From contig QIGV01000240.1 in NCBI GenBank assembly GCA_003230085.1, positions 1 to 34,245 of the forward strand: 34,245 bases of DNA. The letters run 5' to 3'. The stretch is from Gammaproteobacteria bacterium. Its GTDB lineage: Bacteria > Pseudomonadota > Gammaproteobacteria > SZUA-140. Below are positions 8,681 through 17,372 of the stretch, in pieces; position 1 is the stretch's first letter; each line of letters begins with the position of its first letter. The position numbers were made by a program, and so were the translations under genes. The notes below the pieces were generated by a model. It worked only from the letters and a program-made list of their open reading frames with translations. It was not told the origin of the DNA and ran no database searches.

Positions 8681-9074
8681 CCCGGGTCAGTTTCAACCAC
8701 CATGCGGTGGTCACGCCCCACACCGCATTGAAAAAGACCACGAAGGCCGGTGTCAGACTGCCCAGGTCCAACCCCGCCATCCCCTTGTTGGCTTTGTAGG
8801 GAAAGACAATGAACAACTGGACCAGCGTGGGTCCGAAACTGAATACCAGCCCCCTCAGCAACCAGGCGTGACGGCGCCATGAGATGAAAAACAAAACGCC
8901 CCAGAGTCCACCCCAGACAATGCGTGGATAAAGCCAGGCAGGGGTAAGCTGCGGCGCGATACTCACCCCCTGGTTAGTGGTGATTTCGGTAACTCCGAAG
9001 CCCCATACCGTGAGGCTGTTGATCACACCACCCAGGCAACCAGCAGCAAACAATAGTGAAATTTTGCGTAGCAT
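8673..9074 (-). CDS. Four-helix inner membrane protein, unknown function
   Basis: 133 residues from ATG 9074 (TTG 9083 would add three). Four hydrophobic segments are visible (about residues 3-25, 50-68, 75-93 and 108-128) with short loops, one basic (SWRRHAW), so an inner-membrane protein is likely. Conserved-looking features are GGVINSL near the start and the VWGVTTAWW end. I do not recognise a characterised family. It begins 12 bases after the ilvA stop and overlaps the hydrolase that follows, which makes a three-gene operon of ilvA, this protein and the hydrolase. Nothing in the sequence ties it to isoleucine synthesis. Confidence 0.75.
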   Translation of the reverse strand: MLRKISLLFAAGCLGGVINSLTVWGFGVTEITTNQGVSIAPQLTPAWLYPRIVWGGLWGVLFFISWRRHAWLLRGLVFSFGPTLVQLFIVFPYKANKGMAGLDLGSLTPAFVVFFNAVWGVTTAWWLKLTRVA

Positions 9075-9086
9075 ACCAATCAACCA

Positions 9087-10601
9087 CTACCCCAAAAAGA
9101 GATGATAAACCGGGTTTTCTGACTCTTCCCAGAAATCATATCCCAGTGTATCAAGGAAAGACTGAAATTCTTTTTTATCCTCAGGTGGCAACTGCACCCC
9201 CACCAATATGCGCCCATAGGCGGCGCCGTGATTCCGGTAATGAAACAGGCTGATATTCCAGCGCTGTCCAATACAGGCCAGAAAATCCAGCAAGGCTCCA
9301 GGACGCTCAGGGAATTCGAAGCGGTAGACGTACTCATTTTCTACCTTACCCGCATGCCCCCCTACCATATAGCGGGCATGTAATTTAGCCATTTCATTAT
9401 CCGTCATATCGATGACCGGATATTTTTTATCGCGCAGTTGACGGATGACTTCATTTTTCTCTTCATACCCTTGATTCAACTGTATCCCGACAAATACATG
9501 GGCTTTATGGGCATCGGCATAGCGATAATTAAATTCGGTGATACTGCGCTTGCCAATGATCTTGCAAAATTTCAGAAAACTCCCTGGCTGTTCAGGAATA
9601 GTCACAGCCACCAGGGCTTCACGACGCTCGCCCATCTCAGCGCGCTCCGAAACATGACGTAGACGATCAAAATTCGTGTTAGCTCCACTGTCGATAGCAA
9701 CCAGACACTTGTTACGCAAGCCTCTGCGCTGCACATATTTTTTCAATCCAGCAATCGCCAGAGCACCGGCTGGCTCAGCAATTGAGCGGGTATCATCAAA
9801 GATATCTTTGATAGCGGCACAGATTTCATCGGTTGTTACCAGAACAACCTCATCAACCAATTCGCGGGCAATTCGAAAAGGTTCTTTACCCACCTGTCGC
9901 ACGGCCACACCGTCGGCAAAAATACCGACCTGATCCAGCACCACACGCTTGTTATGTTTAAGCGCGGCGTGCAAACATGCTGCATCAGTCGGTTCCACAC
10001 CGATCACCTTGATCTTGGGATAGAGCGCTTTAACATAGGCCGCAATTCCGGCCAGTAGTCCACCGCCACCAACAGGGACAAATATGGCATGAATGTTTTC
10101 GGCATTGTGGTGTAGTATCTCTGCGGCGATGGTGCCCTGCCCGGCAATGACATCGGGATCATCATAGGGATGAATAAATATCATACCATTTTCTTTTTCC
10201 AGCAAGCGGGTATGTTCATAAGCTTCATCATAGGTATCACCAAATAAGACCACTTTGGCACCCATTCTGCGCACCGCCTCGACCTTGATCCCCGGGGTAG
10301 TTTCAGGCATCACAATGAGCGCCTTGATGCCCAGTTTCTGCGCGGATAGAGCTACACCCTGAGCATGGTTACCCGCAGAGGCCGCGATCACCCCCTTATC
10401 CCGGGCGGATTGGCTCAGATTAACAATCTTGTTATAAGCGCCGCGCAGCTTGAAGGAAAATACTGGCTGCAGATCCTCTCGCTTAAGCAACACCTCATTC
10501 CCCAACCGTTCGGATAGTACACTCATCGGGTCAAGTGGCGTCTCAACCGCTACATCATAAACCCTGGCCTTGAGAATTTTGTTCAGATAATGGTTTTTCA
10601 T
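9087..10601 (-). CDS. ilvA: Threonine ammonia-lyase, biosynthetic
   Basis: 504 residues, the length of the long biosynthetic form. PLP lysine is Lys51 in SFKLRGAYN; the glycine-rich phosphate loop is VGGGGLLAG. The C-terminal third (about 330-504) carries two ACT-like regulatory domains (TIPEQPGSFLKFCK and EFPERPGALLDFLA), which in this family bind isoleucine (inhibitor) and valine (activator). It converts threonine to 2-oxobutanoate, the first step to isoleucine, in the cytosol. The start ATG 10601 has a weak Shine-Dalgarno. It diverges from rpiA, an arrangement also known in Pseudomonas. The other ilv genes are not in the window. Confidence 0.97.
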   Translation of the reverse strand: MKNHYLNKILKARVYDVAVETPLDPMSVLSERLGNEVLLKREDLQPVFSFKLRGAYNKIVNLSQSARDKGVIAASAGNHAQGVALSAQKLGIKALIVMPETTPGIKVEAVRRMGAKVVLFGDTYDEAYEHTRLLEKENGMIFIHPYDDPDVIAGQGTIAAEILHHNAENIHAIFVPVGGGGLLAGIAAYVKALYPKIKVIGVEPTDAACLHAALKHNKRVVLDQVGIFADGVAVRQVGKEPFRIARELVDEVVLVTTDEICAAIKDIFDDTRSIAEPAGALAIAGLKKYVQRRGLRNKCLVAIDSGANTNFDRLRHVSERAEMGERREALVAVTIPEQPGSFLKFCKIIGKRSITEFNYRYADAHKAHVFVGIQLNQGYEEKNEVIRQLRDKKYPVIDMTDNEMAKLHARYMVGGHAGKVENEYVYRFEFPERPGALLDFLACIGQRWNISLFHYRNHGAAYGRILVGVQLPPEDKKEFQSFLDTLGYDFWEESENPVYHLFLG

Positions 10602-10749
10602 GCCTATAACTTATCAGCTTAAATGGTTTATTGCACGACTCCGTCAAGCAAATACCATGACAAGATCGCACACACTGGTTATCATAAACATTAATTCGCA
10701 CATAGTTTGAAAAATTAGAACAGAGAAGCCGTTTAACTGGAGACTATCC

Positions 10750-11406
10750 ATGACTCAGGATGACATGAAAAAAATGGCTGCCGAGGCAGCTCTGGAATAT
10801 GTGGACGTTGGCTCAGTGGTCGGTGTTGGCACGGGCTCGACGGCCAATCACTTTATTGACGCTCTGGCAGGCATTAAACATAAAATCGATGGCGCTGTCG
10901 CCAGTTCCGAGGCCACCGCCGAGCGGCTCAGGGCTCACGGCATTCTTGTCATGGAACTCAACGAGGTCAGCGAACTGAGTGTGTATGTTGATGGCGCCGA
11001 TGAAAGTAATCAATACCTGCATTTAATCAAGGGCGGTGGCGGCGCTTTGACGCGAGAAAAAATCGTGGCGGCCGCTAGCCGTACATTTGTCTGTGTTGCG
11101 GACGATTCCAAGCTGGTGGATATTCTGGGTGCATTTCCTCTGCCTATTGAAGTCATTCCCATGGCGCGCAGTTATGTGGCCCGCGAGATCGTCAAGCTCG
11201 GCGGTCAACCAATCCTGCGAGAAGGTTTCACCACGGACAACGGCAATATTATACTGGACGTGCATAATCTGCAGATCATGGAACCGGTCAGGCTCGAGAC
11301 GACCTTGAACCAGATTGCCGGTGTCGTTACCAATGGTCTGTTTGCCAATCGACCTGCTGACGTCTTATTACTGGGTAGTGAATCAGGCGTCAGAAAAATC
11401 ACCTGA
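10750..11406 (+). CDS. rpiA: Ribose-5-phosphate isomerase A
   Basis: 218 residues (E. coli 219). Family motifs are all present: [11 protein letters not shown] phosphate loop, VDGADE with the catalytic acid, [12 protein letters not shown], and the C-terminal [13 protein letters not shown]. It interconverts ribose-5-phosphate and ribulose-5-phosphate in the non-oxidative pentose phosphate pathway, as a cytosolic dimer. ATG 10750 follows CTGGAGACTATCC, a usable Shine-Dalgarno. Its stop is 19 bases from the stop of the converging FAD/Fe-S gene, with no clear terminator between them. The 148-base gap to ilvA must carry both promoters. Confidence 0.97.
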   Translation: MTQDDMKKMAAEAALEYVDVGSVVGVGTGSTANHFIDALAGIKHKIDGAVASSEATAERLRAHGILVMELNEVSELSVYVDGADESNQYLHLIKGGGGALTREKIVAAASRTFVCVADDSKLVDILGAFPLPIEVIPMARSYVAREIVKLGGQPILREGFTTDNGNIILDVHNLQIMEPVRLETTLNQIAGVVTNGLFANRPADVLLLGSESGVRKIT

Positions 11407-11425
11407 AGCCGGGGACAATATCGCA

Positions 11426-14400
11426 TTATAATAATACACGCTCAATGCCGCCCTGGTTAGCCTTGTTGATAAATGCCTCCTGCCACCCATCACCGAGAAG
11501 CTGATTGGCAAGCTCAACGACAATGTAATCTGTTTGCAGCCCGGTATCATCACGATAGCGTGACAGCCCCTGCTGGCAGGCCGGGCAAGAAGTTAGCAGC
11601 TTAACCTCCGTGTTTTCCACTCGGTCTTTACCCGTGAGCCGGGATATCCCGTTGATCAGCTCTTCCTGCTTTCTGAAACGAACCTGAGTCGCTATATCAG
11701 GGCGTGCAACAGCAAAAGTGCCTGCCTCGCCACAACAGCGCTCCGATAATGTGACAGACTGGCCTAACAGGCTTGATGCTACATGTACAGGGTCGTGGGT
11801 CTTCATCGGACTATGGCAAGGATCGTGGTACAGATACTGGACACCTTCAACAGCATCTATGCTGACTCCTTTTTCGAGTAAATATTCATGAATATCAAGA
11901 AGACGCGAGCCAGGAAATATTTTCTGAAACTCATATAACAGTAATTGATCCATGCAAGTACCACAGGACACGATCACGGTCTTGATATCCATGTAGTTAA
12001 GCGTATTGGCAATGCGATGAAACAGGACCCGGTTCGCAGTCGTAATGGCGCGGCCTCGAGCCTCATCCCCAATAGACCGCTGGGGATAACCACAACACAA
12101 GTAGCCTGGTGGCAGAACTGTCTGGGCGCCGACTTCATACAACATCGCCATGGTGGCCAAACCGACCTGACTAAACAGCCGTTCAGAACCACAACCTGGA
12201 AAATAAAAAACGGCATCAGATTCGTCAGCCAGTTTTTCAGGATTACGAATGATAGGTACAAGCTTGCTGTCTTCCAGTTTCAACTGAGAACGGATGGTCC
12301 GAGACGGTAAGTTGGCAGGCAGCGGTTTCCTGGCAAAATGGATCACCTGAGCCGGTATCTTGGGTCTGCCTGTTGTTGTGGGCGGGCAAGTATCCATTTG
12401 TTGTGCAGGCGCCAAGTGACGCACTACCTGATAGGCCAATCGTTGCAACCGGGAGCCCCATTGAACGACAGTCTTGTGCAGAAATTTGACTTTAAGCGGG
12501 TCAGAGGCATTGAGAAAGGCCATCGCCAACCATACCCCTGGATTAAAGCGCTTTTTCATCCGGGCCCTGAGTATATTCCGCATGCGGATGGTCACATCGC
12601 CAAAATCGATACCAACGGGACACGCAGGTAAGCACTTGTGACAAATGGTGCAGTGATCGGATACATCGTTCATTTCATCAAAATGTCGCACCGAAATTCC
12701 ACGGCGGGTCTGCTCTTCATATAGAAAGGCTTCCAAAATAAGTCCTGTAGCGAGAATCTTGTCGCGTGGCGAGTAAAGCAAATTTGCTCTGGGTACGTGA
12801 GTGCTGCAAACCGGTTTGCACTTCCCACAGCGCAGGCAATGACGGATATCATCATTCAGGGCACCTAGTTCACTTTCTTCAAGTATCAACGCCTCTTGCT
12901 GCAACAGCCTTAATGACGGTGTATAGGCATTGTGCAAACCGGACCCGGCAAGCAACTTGCCGCGATTAAATACGCCGCCGGGATCAATGCGCTGCTTATA
13001 GTGACTAAAATCAGCCAGCGTCTGAGCATCCAGGTACTGGATCTTGGTGATACCGATGCCATGCTCACCCGAGATCACGCCTCCCAGAGAAAGTGTGATA
13101 TCCATGATGCGGTCCACGATGCGCTCAGCCTCATGCAGCATGTCATAATCATTGGAGTTGACCGGAATATTGGTATGGACATTGCCGTCGCCGGCATGCA
13201 TATGCAACGCAATAAATAATCGTCCAGAACGGATTTCACCATGAATTTCATCGAACCGTTGATGGGCCAACTCAAATTCGCGACCACCAAAGATCTCCTT
13301 GAGTGGTTGTTCCACTTCCTGTCGATAGGAAATACGAGCGTCACGGCGCAATAACAGATCGACGACCCTGTCCGTAGCACTACTTTTTTCAAGCTCACTG
13401 GCAGAAAATAAGTGGGGGCACTTGCTGACTGGATCATTCAGGCTATCCAGCAAATCCGACCAGCGCTGCCTGACTGCATGCAGCTGCGACATGGCGGTAT
13501 GTACCTTGGTCGCATTAATAAGCTCATTTTCCTGACTGACCCCTGTCTCCAGCTCCAGGCGTATTCCAGGAAGTTCCTCGTCCAGAAATTGCCGTACTGC
13601 GTCGATCATGCGTAATTTATTGTGGGTAGACTGCTCGATATTGATGATCTCGATCAATTCGCTGTAATCGGCCAGCCGTTCCAGAGGAATCACGACATCT
13701 TCATTGATTTTAAAGGCATTGGTATGGGCAGCAATCGCAGCGGTTCGTGACCGGTCCAGCCAGAAGTGCCGTCGCGCAGTCGGACTGGTAGCGATGAACC
13801 CTTCGGCCTGGCATGCAGTGGCAATATCGACGATGGCCGCGGCCACAGCGCTGACTTGAGTCTCCTGATCCCCGGCCACATCCAGTAGCAATATCATTTT
13901 GGGCAGTTCCGGACGGGGGGCTTTGGTCGAATAGTCAACGGCACGCAAATAGCGTTCGTCCAGGTGCTCAAGGCCTGCCAGCAAGACATCGCTGTTCTCT
14001 TCACAATGCTGAATAATTGTTAAAATTGAAGAGACCGCACGTTTGATGTCTGTGCCAAAATATTCCAGACAAATGGTCTGCGTGCAACGGGGGGCGCGGT
14101 GCAGGATAAATTCGGCCGATGTGATAAAACCATCACAGCCTTCTTTCTGGACGCCCGGCACCCCCCCCAGAAACTTATTGGTAACATCCTTGCCAAGTCC
14201 TTGATGGCGAAATAATCCTCCCGGCAGATTCAAAATATCGGGCTGACCGAGCACGCACTTGCCATCAGCGGCATAACGGGTGATACGGAAACTAACCTCC
14301 TCCTGCTCATGGATCTTGCCGAGGTTATGATTAAGCCGTTCGACCTCGATCCACTGGGCATCCGGCGTCACCATGCGCCACGAGACCAGGTTGTCAACCG

Positions 14401-15283
14401 TGGTTCCCCACAGCACAGCCTTTTTACCACCGGCATTCATGGCGACATTTCCCCCGATCGTCGAGGCATCTTGCGACGTTGGGTCTACTGCGAAAACCAG
14501 GGCATGGGCCTCGGCAAGCTCTGCCACACGGCGGGTCACAACACCTGCTCCGGCCCGGACAGTGGCGACCGTACCGGCAACACCTTCCAGCTCGCGCATT
14601 TCCACTGCCCCTAACTGCTCAAGCTTTTCAGTGTTAATTACAGCGGTATCAGAATATAGAGGAACCGCCCCTCCCGTGTAACCTGTGCCACCTCCACGGG
14701 GAATAATGGTCAAACCCAGGTCAATACAAGCTTTGACGACAGGCTGGATCTCAGCCTCGCTGTCCGGCGTTATCACTACAAAGGGATGCTCTACTCGCCA
14801 GTCAGTTGCATCGGTCGCGTGGGAAACACGCGCCATGCCGCCAAATTGGATATTATCTCTGCGCGTCACCCGGGATAGCAGACCTATCGCCTTATTACGC
14901 AGTGCTTGCTGGCGAGGGATCCAGGCCTCAAATTCATTCACTGCTTTGCGCGTGGCATTAAGCAATTGCAATGCCAGTTCATTGTTTTCAGCACGAGTCA
15001 GTATCTGGTCGAGGCGGTGATGCAATGCTCGGGTCAGGGAACGCCAACGTGCAGGATTCTCCTGCAGATCATCTTCCAGATAAGGATTCCGGACTACCAC
15101 CCACATATCACCCAACACTTCAAACAGCATCCGAGCAGAGCGGCCGGTACGCCGGGATTCCCGCAGGCGATTCAGTACTTCCCAGTGCTCTTCACCGAGA
15201 AACCGAATAACGATTTCACGATCAGAGAAAGAGGTGTAGTTATAGGGGATTTCGCGAATGCGTGCCGCTGGAGATTCTTTCAT
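11426..15283 (-). CDS. DUF3683 FAD-linked oxidase / (Fe-S) protein, D-lactate dehydrogenase-like
   Basis: 1285 residues, the usual size of this fused family. Order: DUF3683 N-terminus ([20 protein letters not shown], about 1-140); PCMH-type FAD domain (about 165-400, [18 protein letters not shown]); FAD-oxidase C-terminal domain (about 420-760, [14 protein letters not shown]); two 4Fe-4S sites ([12 protein letters not shown] and [14 protein letters not shown]); and two CCG domains (PGCGSER with [32 protein letters not shown]). It looks like GlcD and GlcF joined in one chain, so it probably oxidises a 2-hydroxy acid such as D-lactate or glycolate and passes electrons to quinone or another carrier. 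The exact substrate is unknown. It has no signal peptide. A run of eight G in the FAD part keeps the frame. Confidence 0.92.
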   Translation of the reverse strand: MKESPAARIREIPYNYTSFSDREIVIRFLGEEHWEVLNRLRESRRTGRSARMLFEVLGDMWVVVRNPYLEDDLQENPARWRSLTRALHHRLDQILTRAENNELALQLLNATRKAVNEFEAWIPRQQALRNKAIGLLSRVTRRDNIQFGGMARVSHATDATDWRVEHPFVVITPDSEAEIQPVVKACIDLGLTIIPRGGGTGYTGGAVPLYSDTAVINTEKLEQLGAVEMRELEGVAGTVATVRAGAGVVTRRVAELAEAHALVFAVDPTSQDASTIGGNVAMNAGGKKAVLWGTTVDNLVSWRMVTPDAQWIEVERLNHNLGKIHEQEEVSFRITRYAADGKCVLGQPDILNLPGGLFRHQGLGKDVTNKFLGGVPGVQKEGCDGFITSAEFILHRAPRCTQTICLEYFGTDIKRAVSSILTIIQHCEENSDVLLAGLEHLDERYLRAVDYSTKAPRPELPKMILLLDVAGDQETQVSAVAAAIVDIATACQAEGFIATSPTARRHFWLDRSRTAAIAAHTNAFKINEDVVIPLERLADYSELIEIINIEQSTHNKLRMIDAVRQFLDEELPGIRLELETGVSQENELINATKVHTAMSQLHAVRQRWSDLLDSLNDPVSKCPHLFSASELEKSSATDRVVDLLLRRDARISYRQEVEQPLKEIFGGREFELAHQRFDEIHGEIRSGRLFIALHMHAGDGNVHTNIPVNSNDYDMLHEAERIVDRIMDITLSLGGVISGEHGIGITKIQYLDAQTLADFSHYKQRIDPGGVFNRGKLLAGSGLHNAYTPSLRLLQQEALILEESELGALNDDIRHCLRCGKCKPVCSTHVPRANLLYSPRDKILATGLILEAFLYEEQTRRGISVRHFDEMNDVSDHCTICHKCLPACPVGIDFGDVTIRMRNILRARMKKRFNPGVWLAMAFLNASDPLKVKFLHKTVVQWGSRLQRLAYQVVRHLAPAQQMDTCPPTTTGRPKIPAQVIHFARKPLPANLPSRTIRSQLKLEDSKLVPIIRNPEKLADESDAVFYFPGCGSERLFSQVGLATMAMLYEVGAQTVLPPGYLCCGYPQRSIGDEARGRAITTANRVLFHRIANTLNYMDIKTVIVSCGTCMDQLLLYEFQKIFPGSRLLDIHEYLLEKGVSIDAVEGVQYLYHDPCHSPMKTHDPVHVASSLLGQSVTLSERCCGEAGTFAVARPDIATQVRFRKQEELINGISRLTGKDRVENTEVKLLTSCPACQQGLSRYRDDTGLQTDYIVVELANQLLGDGWQEAFINKANQGGIERVLL

Positions 15284-15455
15284 GTGCCAATTGCTGTGAA
15301 GATTTCATAATATCTGCCGATGATACCAGCAGAGGATCCTTTACTGTGAAGTTTAACATGCATTTCCTTGGTTACACATGCAACGAGCAGGGAAATTAGC
15401 AACATTAGCAACCTCGAATTGATCACAGGATTCAGAGCGATAACAGCAGAAAATC

Positions 15456-16538
15456 ATGGCCACACAGCAACCTAACCTAAGCACTGATATATTCGCAGCG
15501 CTTGAGCCCATCTCATCCCTGGCGCCAGATCAACGCCAACAACTGATTGAGCAATCAACAAGGGAAGAACTTGGTGCGGGTGTGACTCTGTTTTATGAAG
15601 GTGAAGCAGACCAACAGGCCATTTATTTACTCAATGGCAGTCTGGAATTGTCTTCCAAAAACAGCGCAGTGGTGCGACTGCTCCATAGCAACAGCGCGGA
15701 CGCCCGCCAGCCGATCGCCAATGACAAACCACGGCGTTTTTCTGCGGTAACGGCCACACCTTCCGAAATCATTCGGATCGACAAGGAGTTGCTGGATACC
15801 TTTCTGACCTGGGGCCAAATCTCTGCGCCCGAAGAGGAAGTGGTCATGTGTGAGCAAGGCATCATCACTGTCAACAAAGGACAGTGGTTAAATACTATGA
15901 TCAAGTCACCCACTTTCAGGAATCTGCCCCCGGCCAATATCGAGGCACTGCTTGACCGCCTGGAGCCTATCATGGTGCAGGCAGGCGACGTGGTCATACG
16001 ACAGGGCGATACTGGTGACTACTTCTATATGATCGACAGCGGCGTCGCAATGGTGGCCCGCAACCCGGATGATGATGAAGACTCTATAGAGATAGCGGAA
16101 TTGAACCAGGGCAACACCTTCGGCGAAGCTGCCCTGATCTCCAACAACCCCCGTAACGCAACGGTATCGATGATGTCGGATGGCGTACTGCTACGCCTTT
16201 CCAAACAGGATTTTATCGAATTGCTCAAACAACCGAACCTGGAGTGGTATGATTTTCCCAAGGCGCAAGAAAAGGTTGCGGACAGTGCGGCACACTGGGT
16301 AGACGTCCGTCTGCCAACAGAATTTCAGCGGGGCCACTTACCCGGCGCCATCAATATCCCCATGCGTGACTTGCATAAGCAGGCGCACGCGCTGGATAAT
16401 TCAGTCTCCTATATCTGCTATTGCGAAACCGGACGTCGCAGCTCTGCCGCTGCATTCGTATTAAAGCATTATGGCCTACATGCTGGCGTCTTGCAGGATG
16501 GCCTCAAAAATATTGATCCGGACCAGCTGGCCCAATAG
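15456..16538 (+). CDS. Cyclic nucleotide-binding / rhodanese fusion protein
   Basis: 360 residues. The first cNMP-like domain (about 15-110) is degenerate: no phosphate-binding cassette is visible. The second (about 145-260) is intact, with FGEAALISNNPRNAT carrying the Glu224 and Arg233 that hold the cyclic phosphate and ribose in CRP-type domains. Residues about 280-358 are a rhodanese domain with a six-residue loop CETGRR whose Cys323 is the persulfide-forming residue; a second Cys precedes it (CYC). There is no DNA-binding domain, so it should be a ligand-gated sulfurtransferase or sensor, probably cytosolic. It diverges from the FAD/Fe-S gene. Domain assignment is firm; the role is inference. 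Confidence 0.9.
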   Translation: MATQQPNLSTDIFAALEPISSLAPDQRQQLIEQSTREELGAGVTLFYEGEADQQAIYLLNGSLELSSKNSAVVRLLHSNSADARQPIANDKPRRFSAVTATPSEIIRIDKELLDTFLTWGQISAPEEEVVMCEQGIITVNKGQWLNTMIKSPTFRNLPPANIEALLDRLEPIMVQAGDVVIRQGDTGDYFYMIDSGVAMVARNPDDDEDSIEIAELNQGNTFGEAALISNNPRNATVSMMSDGVLLRLSKQDFIELLKQPNLEWYDFPKAQEKVADSAAHWVDVRLPTEFQRGHLPGAINIPMRDLHKQAHALDNSVSYICYCETGRRSSAAAFVLKHYGLHAGVLQDGLKNIDPDQLAQ

Positions 16539-16640
16539 AGGCCTCGAAAAGTGCGCTCGGTCTCACTCTGATACAAATAGGTCATTACTCCAATAAGGCC
16601 TTTTCTCATTACTCTCCCTCTGGCATAAGAGGTGTCAGGC

Positions 16641-17135
16641 TCATACTAACCACAACACAACGCTATAGCGCAGTACCTTCCCGAGGGCTATAAAAAATAC
16701 TGTTGCGGGCAATCCGGTGCGCAACCATCCTGCAACGACACACAGAGGATCACCAACAAACGGCAACCATGATAGTATCAGTGCTGGAGTCCCCCATCGC
16801 TGAACGCGCTTAACAGCGATTTGGTAACGATCTGATTTGAGCAGGCGATGGCTTGGATAGCGCCAGGCAATTATTCTTCCCACCAGCCAGGACGACATCC
16901 CACCCAGGGTATTGCCCAGACTGGCAATGAATAGAAGCGTATAGGGGTCCTGGTAATCAGCAGCAGCAAGCCCAAACAACAGTGCTTCCGATCCACCAGG
17001 CAGCAACGTTGAAGAGATGAAGGCGCTGACAAAAAGGGCCCATAGGGCAGTAACATTTCCATCTGCAATGAAGTCCACGATAGCGGAATAGTACCATCCC
17101 GGCGGAGGAATAAATGTAAATGGTAAAACGGACAA
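16641..17135 (-). CDS. yqaA: YqaA-family (DedA/SNARE-associated) membrane protein
   Basis: 164 residues as read from TTG 17135. The core matches E. coli YqaA: SSTLLPGGSEALLF, LGNTLGGMSSWLVGR, RWGTPALILSWLPFVGDPLCVVAGW and ALGKVLRYS. Four membrane segments. The family is a small DedA relative of unknown function, thought to belong with lipid-translocating or envelope proteins. The start is doubtful: TTG 17135 lies directly after a hairpin and eight T, with no Shine-Dalgarno; GTG 17078 (VDFIADG) fits the usual family N-terminus better. It converges on the cNMP-rhodanese gene and diverges from the CLC gene. Confidence 0.85.
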   Translation of the reverse strand: MSVLPFTFIPPPGWYYSAIVDFIADGNVTALWALFVSAFISSTLLPGGSEALLFGLAAADYQDPYTLLFIASLGNTLGGMSSWLVGRIIAWRYPSHRLLKSDRYQIAVKRVQRWGTPALILSWLPFVGDPLCVVAGWLRTGLPATVFFIALGKVLRYSVVLWLV

Positions 17136-17157
17136 AAAAAAGCGGCCAATGAGCCGC
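17134..17157 (-). terminator. Terminator-like hairpin in the yqaA leader
   Basis: On the minus strand GCGGC-TCATTG-GCCGC is followed at once by eight T. The last of the Ts forms part of the annotated TTG start, so either a start further down is used or the hairpin attenuates transcription into yqaA. A second T-run on the plus strand (17164-17170) lies 7 bases past the stem. Confidence 0.5.
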
Positions 17158-17372
17158 CGAATGATTTTTTTATTTCATTATTATTATTTCACCTAAGAAG
17201 GCTACTGCTCCCCCCTCCTAGTTAACCACAATTTAAAACACGCATAGATAGTGTGTCAAGAGAAAATGAATGTAATTAACGAGTATTCATATAAAAAGTC
17301 TTAGCAGGCAAGAAATAAGGGGCATAATAATCATTTAAATTATATCGCTATATTTTTTAGAAATAATAAAGC

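Noticed and set aside
14160-14170. Run of eight G in the coding strand of the FAD/Fe-S gene as a phase-variable tract
   Set aside because: The frame is intact, G runs of this length occur by chance, and such genes are not surface-linked. Kept only as a place to check for sequencing error.
15410-15440. CRP-like site in front of the cNMP-rhodanese gene
   Set aside because: Only one half (GATCACA) is visible; the opposite half TGTGA is missing.
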